Notes: a model not told the origin generated them from the sequence alone. DNA of 64,000 bases from Acidimicrobiia bacterium (GCA_035651955.1 DASRES010000016.1:35838-99837), one strand, 5' to 3'. Counted from the first letter of the stretch, positions 15,148 through 24,168 are shown. Numbers and translations: made by a program.

Positions 15148-15363
15148 TTCCCGGCGCGCGCGAGCGCGTCGAGCACGCGCGCGTCGTACGCGCGTTCGCC
15201 TCAGAGCGGCCCACCGGCGTCACCAGCAACATCAGTGACACCCGGCGGCGTGGCTGCCGCGCACCCGAACGGTCGGTTCCGTGACAGCGCGTGGCAACGC
15301 GGGCGTATCCTGACGCCCCCGGGGGCAGGGCGCGCCGGCGGCGCGGGCGGGGAGGCCGATCCA
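15148..15363 (+). promoter_or_regulatory. Intergenic region with predicted promoter of the 15364 gene
   Basis: A TGACAG (15282-15287), 18-nt spacer, TATCCT (15306-15311) arrangement would start transcription near 15318, about 46 nt before the GTG at 15364, and GGGGAGG precedes that start. The first half of the region (15150-15215) is CG-repeat rich and could fold, but holds no convincing gene. Confidence 0.4.
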
Positions 15364-16056
15364 GTGGGGGACACGCAACCGGACCTCGAGCTGCGCGAGC
15401 TCGAGCGCGAGCTGTGCCGGCTCCCGGACATCTCGGCCGCCCGGATCGTCGCGGACGAGACGGGGATGCCCGCCGAGGTCCACGTCCTCGCCCACCCGGG
15501 CAAGCACCCGAAGCAGGTCGTGCGCGACATCCAGTCGGTCGCGCTCGCGTCGTTCGGGATCGAGATCGACCGCCGGGTCGTGTCCGTGGTGCAGTTCGGC
15601 GGCGACACGCCGAACGCGCCCACGCCACGGGTGACGGCGGCACCCCCACGTCCGACGATCGAGTCGGTCAGTGCCGAGGTGAGCGGGCTGCGCTCGCTCG
15701 TCCGGGTCACGATGCATCGTTCCGGGAGCCCCCCGTCCGACGGCGCGGGCGAAGACGAGGTCGTCGGCTTCGCCGAAGGCTCCATCGCGGCCGCGACCCG
15801 TCACCGGCTCGTCGCGACGGCGACGCTCGACGCGCTGCGACAGCTCGAGCCCGTCGCGGAGTGCCTCGACGTCGAGAGCGCGCAGGTCGTACGCGTCGGC
15901 ACGAACGAGATCGCCGTCGTCACCGTCGTCTTCGTCCTGCCCGGCGGCGAGCAGCTCGTCTCGGGGTCCGCGCTCGTGCGCGACCACGACGAGAAGGATG
16001 CCGTCGCGCGCGCGGTGCTCGACGCGACGAACCGCCGGCTCCCGCAGCTCGCCTGA
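15364..16056 (+). CDS. Conserved protein of unknown function, two-part
   Basis: A 230-aa soluble protein not assigned to a known family here. Residues about 8-70 (LELRELERELCRLPDISAAR, HPGKHPKQVVRDIQSVALASFGIEIDRR) look like a compact alpha/beta domain that may bind a small ligand. A Pro-rich linker (about 82-97) leads to a second alpha/beta domain (about 103-228). GTG at 15364 is chosen for the GGGGAGG site upstream and because the longer reading is Arg/Gly-rich. It is followed, 34 nt later and from its own promoter, by a glycosyltransferase gene. Confidence 0.8.
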   Translation: MGDTQPDLELRELERELCRLPDISAARIVADETGMPAEVHVLAHPGKHPKQVVRDIQSVALASFGIEIDRRVVSVVQFGGDTPNAPTPRVTAAPPRPTIESVSAEVSGLRSLVRVTMHRSGSPPSDGAGEDEVVGFAEGSIAAATRHRLVATATLDALRQLEPVAECLDVESAQVVRVGTNEIAVVTVVFVLPGGEQLVSGSALVRDHDEKDAVARAVLDATNRRLPQLA

Positions 16057-16077
16057 TCCTGTCGACCGCCTCGCGCG

Positions 16078-16083
16078 TATCGT
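16078..16083 (+). promoter_or_regulatory. -10 element of the GT4 gene (leaderless)
   Basis: TATCGT ends 7 nt before the GTG at 16091. Confidence 0.5.
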
Positions 16084-16090
16084 CTCGCGC

Positions 16091-17194
16091 GTGGCTCGTC
16101 GCGTCGCCGCAGTGGTGTCCTTCCGTCTCGGTGGCACCGACGGCGTGTCCGTCGAGGCCCGCAAGTGGGAGGGCGCGCTCCGGGCGCTCGGGTTCGATGT
16201 CCGGCGCGTCGCGGGCGAGCTGCTCGACGGCGGGCGGCCGGGCGACGTGACGCTCCCCTGGCTCGCGATCGAGCCGCGCGCCGGCACACGGGCGGCGCCG
16301 GCCGAGCTCGAACGCGTGGTCGGCGACGTCGACGTCCTTGTCGTCGAGAACGTCTGCTCGCTGCCGTTGAACGCCGAGGCGGCGGGCGCGACAGCCCGAG
16401 TCGCGCAGCGCGCCGACGTGCCGGTCGTCCTCCATCACCACGACCTGCCCTGGCAGCGGGCCACGACTGCGCGCGTCACGGACATTCCGCCGGACGCCCC
16501 GCACGTCGTCCACGCGACGATCAACGCCCGATCGCGCGCCGAGCTCGTCGCGCGCGGGATCCCGCCCGCGCGCGCGGTGCACGTCCCCAACTGCTTCGAC
16601 GTCGACACCCGGCCGGGAGACCGTCCCGCGACGCGTGCCGCGCTCGGCTTCCGCCCGGACGAGGTCGTCGTCCTGCAGCCGACGCGCGCGATCGAGCGCA
16701 AGAACGTGCCGGGCGGGCTCTCGTTCGCCACCGGCCTCCAGCGCGCGCTCCCCGACCGGCGGGTGCGGTACTGGCTCACCGGGCCCGCCGAGGACGGTTA
16801 CGGCCCGACGCTCGACGCGCTCGTCCGCGACGCCGCCGTCCCGGTGACGATCGCACCCGTCGGCGACGTCGCGGACGCGTATGCCGCGGCAGACGTCGTC
16901 GTGTTCCCCTCGACGTGGGAGGGGTTCGGCAACCCGCTCGTCGAGGCGACGATCGCGCGACGGCTCGTCGTCACCGGCCCGTACCCCGTCCGTGAGGAGC
17001 TCGCGGCGATCGGGCTGTCGTCGCCGTCGATCGACGACGTCGAAGACGTAATCCGATGGCTCCGCGCGCCCGACGACGCACGGATCGAGCGCAACCTCGA
17101 CGCCGTGCGCCGGCATCTCTCGATCGCGACGCTCCCCGCCCGCCTCGCCGACGTGCTCGCGCGCGCCGTCGTGCCCGAGGAACGCACGGCATGA
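16091..17194 (+). CDS. Glycosyltransferase family 4 (GT-B) protein
   Basis: A 367-aa retaining glycosyltransferase using an activated sugar donor at the cytoplasmic face. The GT-B C-terminal signature WEGFGNPLVEATIA (E-x7-E, about residues 275-288) and the nucleotide-binding PTRAIERKNV region (about 196) are present. VVLHHHDLPWQRA (about 116-128) lines the acceptor side. GTG at 16091 is chosen because TATCGT lies 7 nt upstream. The stop overlaps the next gene by ATGA. The acceptor is unknown. Confidence 0.85.
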   Translation: MARRVAAVVSFRLGGTDGVSVEARKWEGALRALGFDVRRVAGELLDGGRPGDVTLPWLAIEPRAGTRAAPAELERVVGDVDVLVVENVCSLPLNAEAAGATARVAQRADVPVVLHHHDLPWQRATTARVTDIPPDAPHVVHATINARSRAELVARGIPPARAVHVPNCFDVDTRPGDRPATRAALGFRPDEVVVLQPTRAIERKNVPGGLSFATGLQRALPDRRVRYWLTGPAEDGYGPTLDALVRDAAVPVTIAPVGDVADAYAAADVVVFPSTWEGFGNPLVEATIARRLVVTGPYPVREELAAIGLSSPSIDDVEDVIRWLRAPDDARIERNLDAVRRHLSIATLPARLADVLARAVVPEERTA

Positions 17195-17475
17195 GCGCGG
17201 ACGACCCCGTCCTGCGTCACCGCGCCCGCCTCGCGGTGGGCGTCCGCATCGCGAAGCGGGCGGGCTACGGCGCGCTGCTCGTCGCGATCGTCGCATTCGG
17301 CGCCGCCGCCGCGACGGGCTTCCCGCGCGCGCTGGTCGCGGTGTGCATCGCGGCGCTCGTCGCGTCGTGCGTGATCCTGCCGGTGCCGATCGTCATGGGG
17401 TACGGCATCCGCGCCGCGGAGCGAGCGGAGCGCGACCAAGGCCGAGAGCGAGCGGAGCAGCAGCAGGCGCGCTGA
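17191..17475 (+). CDS. Small two-helix membrane protein
   Basis: A 94-aa protein with two hydrophobic helices (about 28-46 and 50-73) between basic ends; function unknown. It is translationally coupled to the glycosyltransferase by ATGA, which suggests a shared envelope role. Its 3' end contains a 13-nt direct repeat GAGCGAGCGGAGC (17419-17431 and 17446-17458) encoding the Glu/Arg-rich tail. Confidence 0.75.
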   Translation: MSADDPVLRHRARLAVGVRIAKRAGYGALLVAIVAFGAAAATGFPRALVAVCIAALVASCVILPVPIVMGYGIRAAERAERDQGRERAEQQQAR

Positions 17476-17520
17476 CTACCCTTGACCGGACAGTCGGGTT
17501 CTCGTTCAAGGAGCTTCGCC

Positions 17521-18627
17521 ATGCCCAAGGCCGCCGTGTGCAGGGAGATCGGATCGCCGCTCGAGATCGTCGACGTCGACCTCCAGGCGCCCAAGGCCGG
17601 CGAGGTCCGCGTCCGACTCGGCGCGTCGGGCGTCTGCCACTCCGACCTCTCGGTCACGAACGGCACGTTGTTGAGCCCGCTGCCGTCGGTCCTCGGTCAC
17701 GAGGGTGCGGGCATCGTCGAGGAGGTCGGCGAGGGCGTCACCAACCTGGAGCCCGGCGACCACGTCGTCATCTCGTGGGTGCCGCAGTGCGGCGAGTGCT
17801 ACTTCTGCAAGCACGGCCAGGGGGAGCTGTGCGAGCCCGGCTCGGCCGCCGCGATGAGCGGCGGACTGCTGGACATGACGTCGCGCTTCTCCGTTGGCGG
17901 CCAGCCCCTGTTCCAGATGGCCGCGTCGGGCACGTTCTCCGAGGAGACGGTCATTCCGGCGATCGGCGCGGTGAAGATCCCCGACGACATGCCGCTGACC
18001 GCGGCCGCACTGATCGGCTGCGGCGTGCTGACCGGGTTCGGCGCCGCGGTGAACACCGCGGACATCGTCAAGGGCGACACGGTCGCGGTCGTCGGCTGCG
18101 GGGGCGTCGGCCTGAACGTCATCCAGGGCGCGCGCCACGCGGGCGCGGAGCGCATCATCGCGGTCGACATGAACGACGGGAAGCTGCAGACCGCGCAGAA
18201 GTTCGGCGCGACCGATCTCGTGAACGCGTCCGACGGCGACCCGGTCGCGAAGGTGCAGGAGCTCTCCGGTGGGCGCGGCGCCGACGTCGCGTTCGAGGTG
18301 ATCGGGCTGCAGGAGACGATCGACCAGACGATCAACATGGCGCGCCGCGGCGGGCAGGCCGTGCTCGTCGGCGTCCCGAAGATGGACGTGATGACGACGA
18401 TCCCCGCCGCGCTCGGCTTCGTGATCCTCGAGAAGCAGGTCCGCGGCTGCTGGTACGGGTCGTCGAACGTCCACCAGGACATCCCGACGTACGCACGCCT
18501 CTACACCGAGGGCAAGCTCATGCTCGACGAGCTGATCTCGAACGAGATCACGCTCGACGGTGTGAACGACGCGCTCGCGAACATGGGCTCGGGCTCCATC
18601 GCGCGCTCCGTCATCAAGTACTCGTAG
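17521..18627 (+). CDS. Zinc-dependent alcohol dehydrogenase (MDR superfamily, class III-like)
   Basis: NAD(P)-dependent oxidation of an alcohol or reduction of an aldehyde. The 368-aa product shows GVCHSD (catalytic Zn ligand Cys, about 37), GHEGAG (about 60), the structural-Zn cluster CGECYFCKHGQGELC (about 90-104) and the Rossmann motif VVGCGGVGLNVIQGA (about 192-206). ATG at 17521 follows GGAG by about 7 nt; a longer in-frame N-terminus is unlikely. It sits 14 nt upstream of an aldo/keto reductase, presumably in one transcript. The substrate is unknown. Confidence 0.93.
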   Translation: MPKAAVCREIGSPLEIVDVDLQAPKAGEVRVRLGASGVCHSDLSVTNGTLLSPLPSVLGHEGAGIVEEVGEGVTNLEPGDHVVISWVPQCGECYFCKHGQGELCEPGSAAAMSGGLLDMTSRFSVGGQPLFQMAASGTFSEETVIPAIGAVKIPDDMPLTAAALIGCGVLTGFGAAVNTADIVKGDTVAVVGCGGVGLNVIQGARHAGAERIIAVDMNDGKLQTAQKFGATDLVNASDGDPVAKVQELSGGRGADVAFEVIGLQETIDQTINMARRGGQAVLVGVPKMDVMTTIPAALGFVILEKQVRGCWYGSSNVHQDIPTYARLYTEGKLMLDELISNEITLDGVNDALANMGSGSIARSVIKYS

Positions 18628-18641
18628 CGAGGGCTGATCCA

Positions 18642-19652
18642 ATGCGCTACCGCCGCTTCGGTTCGAGCGACCTCGAGGTGTCCGAGGTCGGGTTCGGCTT
18701 CTGGACGATCGCGACCGACTGGTGGGGTCGCGTCGACGACAAGGCCGGGCTCGTCCACGCCGCGCTCGACGCCGGCATCACGTTCTTCGACACCGCGCCC
18801 GCGTACGGCGACGACGGGTTCGGCGAGCGGCTCGTCGCCGAGCTCCTCGGTCGCCGCGACGACGTCGTGGTCACGACCAAGTGCGGCTACGACATCACCG
18901 CGCCGCGCATGGCGCACCAGTCCGAGCGGCCGCAGGACTGGACGCCGACGGGCGTGCGCAAGCAGGTCGAGGACTCGCTGCGCCGTCTCGACCGCGAGGC
19001 GATCGACCTCCTGCAGCTGCACAACGTGCGCATCGACCCTGTGCGCGACGACGCGCTGTGGGACGAGCTCGCGAAGCTGCGCGCCGAGGGCAAGGTCCGC
19101 GAGCTCGGCGTGTCGCTCGGCCCGGCGGTCGGCTGGGTCGAGGAGGGCATCGAGTCGCTCCGCGACCGCGACATCGTCGCGTTGCAGACGGTGTTCAACA
19201 TCCTCGAGCAGGAGCCGGGCCGCACGTTCGCCGCGCAGCCGGCCGTCGCCGAGGGACGCGTCGGCCTGATCTCGCGCGTGCCGCACGCGTCCGACGTGCT
19301 GTCCGGGAAGATCGACCGCGACACCGTGTTCGCCGAGGACGACCACCGCGCGTACCGCAACCGGGACAACATGCTCGACAACTTCGAGAAGGCGGACACG
19401 CTCGCGTTCCTGTGGGCACCCGAGACCGGTCGTACGATCGGGCAGGCCGCGATGGCGGGCATCCTCGCGTTCGACGCGTTCACGACCGTCCTGCCGACGT
19501 GCGTCAACATCGGCGAGGTGCGCGAGTACGCCGCCGCGTCGGACCTCCCGCTCAGCCGGGACGAGAAGGCCGAGCTCGACGCGCTCTGGGCGCGGAACTT
19601 CGACCACACGGACCGCTACGAGATGCCGTTGAAGTCGAGCGTCGCGTCCTGA
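18642..19652 (+). CDS. Aldo/keto reductase
   Basis: NADPH-dependent carbonyl reductase with a TIM barrel (336 aa). FFDTAPAYGDDGFGERLVAEL (about 47-67) has the catalytic Asp and Tyr, VTTKCGYD (about 80) the catalytic Lys, and IDLLQLHNV the family His region. The C-terminal NADP motif is less canonical. With the preceding alcohol dehydrogenase it forms a two-gene redox operon. A tandem hairpin repeat follows the stop directly. Confidence 0.92.
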   Translation: MRYRRFGSSDLEVSEVGFGFWTIATDWWGRVDDKAGLVHAALDAGITFFDTAPAYGDDGFGERLVAELLGRRDDVVVTTKCGYDITAPRMAHQSERPQDWTPTGVRKQVEDSLRRLDREAIDLLQLHNVRIDPVRDDALWDELAKLRAEGKVRELGVSLGPAVGWVEEGIESLRDRDIVALQTVFNILEQEPGRTFAAQPAVAEGRVGLISRVPHASDVLSGKIDRDTVFAEDDHRAYRNRDNMLDNFEKADTLAFLWAPETGRTIGQAAMAGILAFDAFTTVLPTCVNIGEVREYAAASDLPLSRDEKAELDALWARNFDHTDRYEMPLKSSVAS

Positions 19653-19653
19653 C

Positions 19654-19722
19654 GCGCCGGGCAGCCCGTCCCGGCGCACCCCGTCAGCGCGCCGGGCAAC
19701 CCGTCCCCGCGCACCCCGTCAG
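19654..19722. repeat. Tandem 35-bp repeat containing hairpins
   Basis: Two copies of a 34-nt unit (19654-19687 and 19689-19722) differ at two positions. Copy 1 contains a perfect 8-bp inverted repeat, GCGCCGGG (19654-19661) and CCCGGCGC (19670-19677), with an 8-nt loop. Copy 2 has the same stem with one mismatch. It fills the gap between the aldo/keto reductase stop and the TetR promoter; no T-tract follows, so it could act as a factor-dependent terminator or a binding site. Confidence 0.75.
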
Positions 19723-19723
19723 T

Positions 19724-19729
19724 TAGCCT
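19724..19729 (+). promoter_or_regulatory. -10 element of the TetR gene (leaderless)
   Basis: TAGCCT ends 6 nt before the ATG at 19736 and directly follows the tandem hairpin repeat. Confidence 0.5.
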
Positions 19730-19735
19730 CGGCCG

Positions 19736-20362
19736 ATGCGACTCCCGGCCGAGCAGCGGCGCCGCCAGCTCCTGGACGTCGCGTGCCGGGTGTTCGCGAC
19801 CGGCGGGTTCCACGGCACCTCGATGGACGAGGTCGCCGAGGCCGCGGGCGTCACGAAGCCCGTCCTGTACCAGCACTTCCCGTCGAAGCGCGCGCTCTAC
19901 GGCGAGGTGCTCGGTGATGTCGAGTCGCAACTCCTGACGCACATCCGGCGCGCGACGGAGGAGGTGCACACCGGCCGGCAGCGGGTGGAGGCCGGCTTCG
20001 CCGCGTACTTCCGGTTCGTGACCGAGAACGACGCCGGCTTCCGGGTGCTGTTCGGCGCGCCCGTTCGCAACGACCCCGAGTTCTCGCGCTTCGTCCAGCA
20101 CACGATCGACCAGATCGCCGAGCTGATCGCCGGTCTCATCGAGATCGACGTCGCCGAGGAGCACCGCCGCGTGCTCGCACACGCGCTCGTCGGCATGGCG
20201 GAGGCGACGAGCCGCCGGTTGCAGCGCGCCAACGCGGAACGCGATCCCGAGCGTCTCGCGCGCTGGCTCTCCGAGATGGCGTGGTTCGGGCTGCGGGGCG
20301 TGCGCACCGGCGAGCTGGACGTCGCGTCAGGGCGTGAGCACGCCCGCACCGACGTCGTGTGA
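19736..20362 (+). CDS. TetR-family transcriptional regulator
   Basis: A 208-aa one-component repressor. The N-terminal helix-turn-helix (about 8-55; GFHGTSMDEVAEAAGVTKPVLYQHFPSKRALY) is a textbook TetR domain. The C-terminal domain is mostly helical and of unknown ligand. It follows the dehydrogenase/reductase pair and may regulate it, although it has its own promoter. The 3' end overlaps the facing glycosyltransferase gene by 36 nt. Confidence 0.93.
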   Translation: MRLPAEQRRRQLLDVACRVFATGGFHGTSMDEVAEAAGVTKPVLYQHFPSKRALYGEVLGDVESQLLTHIRRATEEVHTGRQRVEAGFAAYFRFVTENDAGFRVLFGAPVRNDPEFSRFVQHTIDQIAELIAGLIEIDVAEEHRRVLAHALVGMAEATSRRLQRANAERDPERLARWLSEMAWFGLRGVRTGELDVASGREHARTDVV

Positions 20363-21715
20363 CGGCTGGTCCGCCACGACGTCGCGTCGATGCGCGCGTC
20401 GCTGCGCGATCGCGCGCGCGCCGGCGTCGACCGCGACCGCGGCGAGCAGCACGAACGACGGCTCCGCGGGCGCCCGGTAGCGCACCTGCGCGAACGTGAA
20501 CGCGACCGCGATCACGACGACCGCGGGCATCGTCCACAGCGGCCAGACCGGTACGCCGGTGCGCCTCCGGCGCAGGACGAACGAGCCCACGATCGCGAGC
20601 GGGAACATGACCCAGAAGCTCCACACGAGGCTGCGACCGATCGTCCGCTCCTCGTTGTAGAGCCCGTGGTCGACCGCGACCTCCTGGAACGGCTTGAACA
20701 CCGCGAGGATCCGCCCCTCCCGTGCCAGCACGATGAGTGGCAGGCGGTGCAGGTGCGTCCTGATGTACCGGAACGCCTCCGCGCGCACGAGCCGGTCCTG
20801 CTGCGACTGGTCCATCGTGTTGAAGCCGGGATGCTTGTTCGCGGCCGTGATCAGGTAGTCGTAGCCGCACGTGTAGCTCTTGAAGCCGATCGTCTTGCCG
20901 TAATAGGTGTCGTGGCAGTTCGCCGCGCTCAGCGTCCCGGACAGGTTCGTCGACAGGTACACCGGCTCCTTGAAGCGCGCGAGGTTGTAACCGATCCACG
21001 GGCCCATCACGACGACGATCGCGGCGCCTCCGGCGACGAGCCACCGGAGGCGGCCCATCCACGACGTGTCGGCGCGTGTCAGCACGAGCGGGACCAGCAG
21101 CAGCGGGACGATCAGCACCAGCTCGGAGCGCGCGAGCGTCGCGAGCGCGCACCACACGCCGAGCCACACCGCGCGCCAGGCGCTCGGCCGGCGCGCGAAG
21201 CGGTACGCGAACAGCACGACGCCCGCGGACACGAAGATCGCCATCGTCTCCGACAGCAGCATCCCGTCGTGCACCCACATGTTCGGGTAGACGACGGCGA
21301 GCCCGGCGGCGATCAGCCCGATCCGGCTCCCCGCGATCTCGCGGCCCGCGAGGCCGACGAGCAGGACCGACACAGCGCCGAGCGCGCAGGACCACAGCAT
21401 GAGCTGCGTCGGGGTCGCGGGCCCGTTCTTGAAGAACGGAACGACCGCGAGGAACAGCGAGTACAGCGGTGGATGGCTCGCGTCCGCGACGTAGCGGCCG
21501 GGGGCGAACGACGGCGCTGCGAACCAGTGCCCGCGCGCGAGCGCGTTCGCCATCCCCCAGTAGTAGAGCGAGTCGCCGAACGTGATCTTCCACCGCGTTC
21601 GCAGCGTGAGCACGTACGCGACCCGCCCGCCGAACGCGACGAGCGTCAGGATCGTGAGGCTCCAGCCGAAGCCGAGCCCGCGGCGTCGCGCTCGCCGCTC
21701 GGCGCGCGTCCTCAT
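20327..21715 (-). CDS. Polytopic glycosyltransferase (GT39/ArnT-like), paralogue 1
   Basis: A 462-aa membrane protein with about ten helices. FGDSLYYWGMANALA (about residues 39-53) puts an Asp in the first extracytoplasmic loop, the catalytic position in GT-C enzymes that use polyprenyl-phosphate sugars. SHPPLYSLFLA and YPNMWVHDGMLLSETMA follow. A soluble C-terminal-half loop holds NCHDTYYGKTIGFKSYTCGY with paired cysteines. ATG at 21715 overlaps the stop of the second paralogue (ATGA). Sugar and acceptor are unknown; the adjacent DPM-like GT2 may supply the donor. Confidence 0.82.
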   Translation of the reverse strand: MRTRAERRARRRGLGFGWSLTILTLVAFGGRVAYVLTLRTRWKITFGDSLYYWGMANALARGHWFAAPSFAPGRYVADASHPPLYSLFLAVVPFFKNGPATPTQLMLWSCALGAVSVLLVGLAGREIAGSRIGLIAAGLAVVYPNMWVHDGMLLSETMAIFVSAGVVLFAYRFARRPSAWRAVWLGVWCALATLARSELVLIVPLLLVPLVLTRADTSWMGRLRWLVAGGAAIVVVMGPWIGYNLARFKEPVYLSTNLSGTLSAANCHDTYYGKTIGFKSYTCGYDYLITAANKHPGFNTMDQSQQDRLVRAEAFRYIRTHLHRLPLIVLAREGRILAVFKPFQEVAVDHGLYNEERTIGRSLVWSFWVMFPLAIVGSFVLRRRRTGVPVWPLWTMPAVVVIAVAFTFAQVRYRAPAEPSFVLLAAVAVDAGARAIAQRRAHRRDVVADQPSHDVGAGVLTP

Positions 21716-23103
21716 CCTGAGCTCACCACGGGCACCGGCTCGATCGGCTCCGGCTCGGCGCCCGCGGTGCGCGCGACCGCGCTGCGCCAGCGTTGGAACC
21801 CGGCTTCGAGCGCGACCGCCGCGAGCACGATCACCGACGCCTCGGCCGGCGCGCGGTAGCGCAACTGGCCGAACGTCAGTGCGACCGCGATGACGACCGC
21901 GACGGGGACCGCGAGCGTGGGCCACACCGGGACGCCGCGCCGTCGCAGGACGACCCCGCCGACGACCGCGATCGCGCCGAGGATCCAGAAGCTCACCACC
22001 AGGCTGACGGTCACCATGCGCGCCTGCTCGTAGAGCAGGTGGTCGACCCCGACCTCCTGGAACGGTTGGAAGACACCCAGGATCCGTCCGACCCGCGCCA
22101 GCACGACGAGCGGGACGCGACTCGCGTGCGCACGGATGTACTTTGCCGCCTCCGCGCGCAAGAGATCGTCACGAACCGACTCGTCGCCGGAAGCCCACGC
22201 AGGATGCTCACGCGCGACCTTGCGATCGAGCGCGGACGAGCAGTCGTAGCTCTTGAAGCCGATGTACCTCCCGTAATAGGTGGTACGACAGTTCGACGCG
22301 GCGAGCGTCGGGCCGAAGTTCGTCGACAGGAACACCGGCTTCTCGAAACGCACCGCGTTGGAGATCAGCCACGGCGCGAGGACGATCGCCGTCGCGGCCA
22401 CCCCGGCGCCGAACCAGCGCAGGCGGCGCGCCCATGTCTCGCGCGGCGCGAACAGGAGCAGCGGCACGAGCACGAGCGCGGCGGCGAGCAGCAGCTCGGA
22501 GCGTGCCAGCGCCATCGCGCCACACCAGACACCGAGCCACACCGCACGCCACACGCTCGGCCGGCGCCAGAACCGGTACGCGAACAGCAGCACCCCGGCC
22601 GCCGTGAACAGCGCCATCGTCTCCGACAGCAGCATGCCGTCGTGCACCCAGGCGTTCGGGTACACCGCGGCCAGCGCGCCCGCGAACAGACCCGCGACGT
22701 CCCCCGCGATCTCCCGCCCCGCGAGGCCACACAGCGCGATCGTCCCGGTCCCGAGCACACACGACCACAGCACGAACGTCAGCTGACTGGTGTTGCTCCG
22801 GGGATCGACGAACGCCGCCACCGCGAGCCACAGGATGTACAGCGGCGGGTGGGACGCGGTGGGCACGGTGTGCCTGGTGAGCAACCCGCTGAACGGCTCG
22901 ACGAAACCCTTGCCGTCGGCCACCAGGTTGGCGCTCGCGCTGTAGATGAACGAGTCGCCCGGGAACGGCATGTGCGGCTGCCGCAGCAGGAGGACGAACG
23001 CGATCCGGACGCCGAGCCCGACCGCGCAGATCAACGAGAGCCAGAGCGCAAACCTCCTGCCGGTCCGCCGGACCGCATCGCCGTGCGCGCCGCCCGCCGT
23101 CAC
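21712..23103 (-). CDS. Polytopic glycosyltransferase (GT39/ArnT-like), paralogue 2
   Basis: A 463-aa homologue of the downstream gene with the same order of motifs: PGDSFIYSASANLVADG (loop 1 Asp), SHPPLYILWLAV, YPNAWVHDGMLLSETMALF and NCRTTYYGRYIGFKSYDCSS. The pair clearly arose by tandem duplication and is coupled by ATGA. GTG at 23103 is chosen because TACGTT lies 8 nt upstream; a much longer in-frame N-terminus runs antisense through the GT2 gene and is rejected. Different first loops suggest different donors or acceptors. Confidence 0.82.
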   Translation of the reverse strand: MTAGGAHGDAVRRTGRRFALWLSLICAVGLGVRIAFVLLLRQPHMPFPGDSFIYSASANLVADGKGFVEPFSGLLTRHTVPTASHPPLYILWLAVAAFVDPRSNTSQLTFVLWSCVLGTGTIALCGLAGREIAGDVAGLFAGALAAVYPNAWVHDGMLLSETMALFTAAGVLLFAYRFWRRPSVWRAVWLGVWCGAMALARSELLLAAALVLVPLLLFAPRETWARRLRWFGAGVAATAIVLAPWLISNAVRFEKPVFLSTNFGPTLAASNCRTTYYGRYIGFKSYDCSSALDRKVAREHPAWASGDESVRDDLLRAEAAKYIRAHASRVPLVVLARVGRILGVFQPFQEVGVDHLLYEQARMVTVSLVVSFWILGAIAVVGGVVLRRRGVPVWPTLAVPVAVVIAVALTFGQLRYRAPAEASVIVLAAVALEAGFQRWRSAVARTAGAEPEPIEPVPVVSSG

Positions 23104-23111
23104 GGCTGCTG

Positions 23112-23117
23112 AACGTA
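23112..23117 (-). promoter_or_regulatory. -10 element of the paralogous glycosyltransferase operon (leaderless)
   Basis: Minus-strand TACGTT ends 8 nt before the GTG at 23103. Confidence 0.45.
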
Positions 23118-23193
23118 CTCGGCACGGCCCGACGCGACCAGGCTCGATCCCGCGGACCGCGCGATCGCCCGGACGGCGAGTGGTCCGACGCGC

Positions 23194-23199
23194 TACCGT
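23194..23199 (+). promoter_or_regulatory. -10 element of the GT2 gene
   Basis: TACCGT ends 9 nt before the TTG at 23209. Confidence 0.4.
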
Positions 23200-23208
23200 C
23201 GGGAGACC

Positions 23209-24168
23209 TTGACGGCGACCTCTCCACTCCCCGGTCCGCTGGACGGCAGCGCGGTCGACGACGCGGCGCCCGGCGCCACGGTCGACGTGACCGTCGTGCT
23301 GCCCGTCTTCAACGAGCGCGGCCACATCCGGACGGAGATCGACCGGATCCGGGCCGCGCTCGACGCGTCGCCGTACAGCTACGAGATCCTCGTGGTCGAC
23401 GACGGCTCGCGCGACGGCTCCGCGGACGAGCTCCGCGACATCCGGGACATCCGCCTCATCGTCTTCCCGCAGAACCGCGGGTCGGGATCCGCGCGCCGTG
23501 CCGGCACGCGTGCCGCACGCGGGCGTGTCGTCGTCTGGACGGACGCCGACATGACCTACCCGAACGACGAGATCCCGCGGCTCGTCAAGGAGCTCGACGG
23601 CTACGACCAGATCGTCGGGGCGCGGACGTCGGAGCAGGGGACGCAGAAGTTGCTGCGCGTCCCGGCCAAGTGGATCATCAGGAAGCTCGCGAGCTATCTG
23701 GTCGAGACGCCGATCCCGGACCTGAACTCCGGCCTGCGCGCGTTCCGCGCCGACGTGGCCCGCCAGTACCTCCACCTCCTGCCGCAGGGCTTCTCGTGCG
23801 TCACGACGATCACGATGGCCTTCCTCGCGAACGGCTACTCCGTGAAGTACGTGCCGATCGAGTACTCGCCGCGCGCCGGCAAGTCGAAGTTCCACTGGTG
23901 GAGGGACACCAAGAACTACCTCATCCAGGTCGTCCGGATGGTGCTGTCGTACAAGCCGTTGCGCGTCTTCCTGCCGTTCTCGACGACGCTGCTCGCGCTC
24001 GGTGTCGTCAAGCTCGGTCTGGACTGGTCGAGCCGCGACTTCCGCCTCGCGGCGAACACGCTGCTGATCTTCTTCGCCGGGTTGCTGTTCCTCGGCATCG
24101 GGCTGCTCGCCGACCTCATCGTCCGCGTGACCAAACCCCGCGACGAGGTCGAACCCGCGTCGTTGTGA
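23209..24168 (+). CDS. DPM1-like glycosyltransferase family 2 with C-terminal membrane anchor
   Basis: Likely makes a polyprenyl-phosphate sugar from a nucleotide sugar at the cytoplasmic face. The 319-aa product has the GT-A elements VVLPVFNERGHI (about 29), VVDDGSRDGSADEL (about 64), VVVWTDADMTYP (DXD-like, about 104-115) and NSGLRAFRADVARQY. Two C-terminal helices (about 240-305) anchor it. The TTG start at 23209 is the first plausible one after the -10. The stop overlaps the methyltransferase start (GTGA). Confidence 0.9.
   Translation: MTATSPLPGPLDGSAVDDAAPGATVDVTVVLPVFNERGHIRTEIDRIRAALDASPYSYEILVVDDGSRDGSADELRDIRDIRLIVFPQNRGSGSARRAGTRAARGRVVVWTDADMTYPNDEIPRLVKELDGYDQIVGARTSEQGTQKLLRVPAKWIIRKLASYLVETPIPDLNSGLRAFRADVARQYLHLLPQGFSCVTTITMAFLANGYSVKYVPIEYSPRAGKSKFHWWRDTKNYLIQVVRMVLSYKPLRVFLPFSTTLLALGVVKLGLDWSSRDFRLAANTLLIFFAGLLFLGIGLLADLIVRVTKPRDEVEPASL

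Noticed and set aside
17419..17458. 13-nt direct repeat GAGCGAGCGGAGC as a mobile or regulatory repeat
   Set aside because: Two in-frame copies at the end of a small coding gene encode its charged tail; only local duplication is supported.
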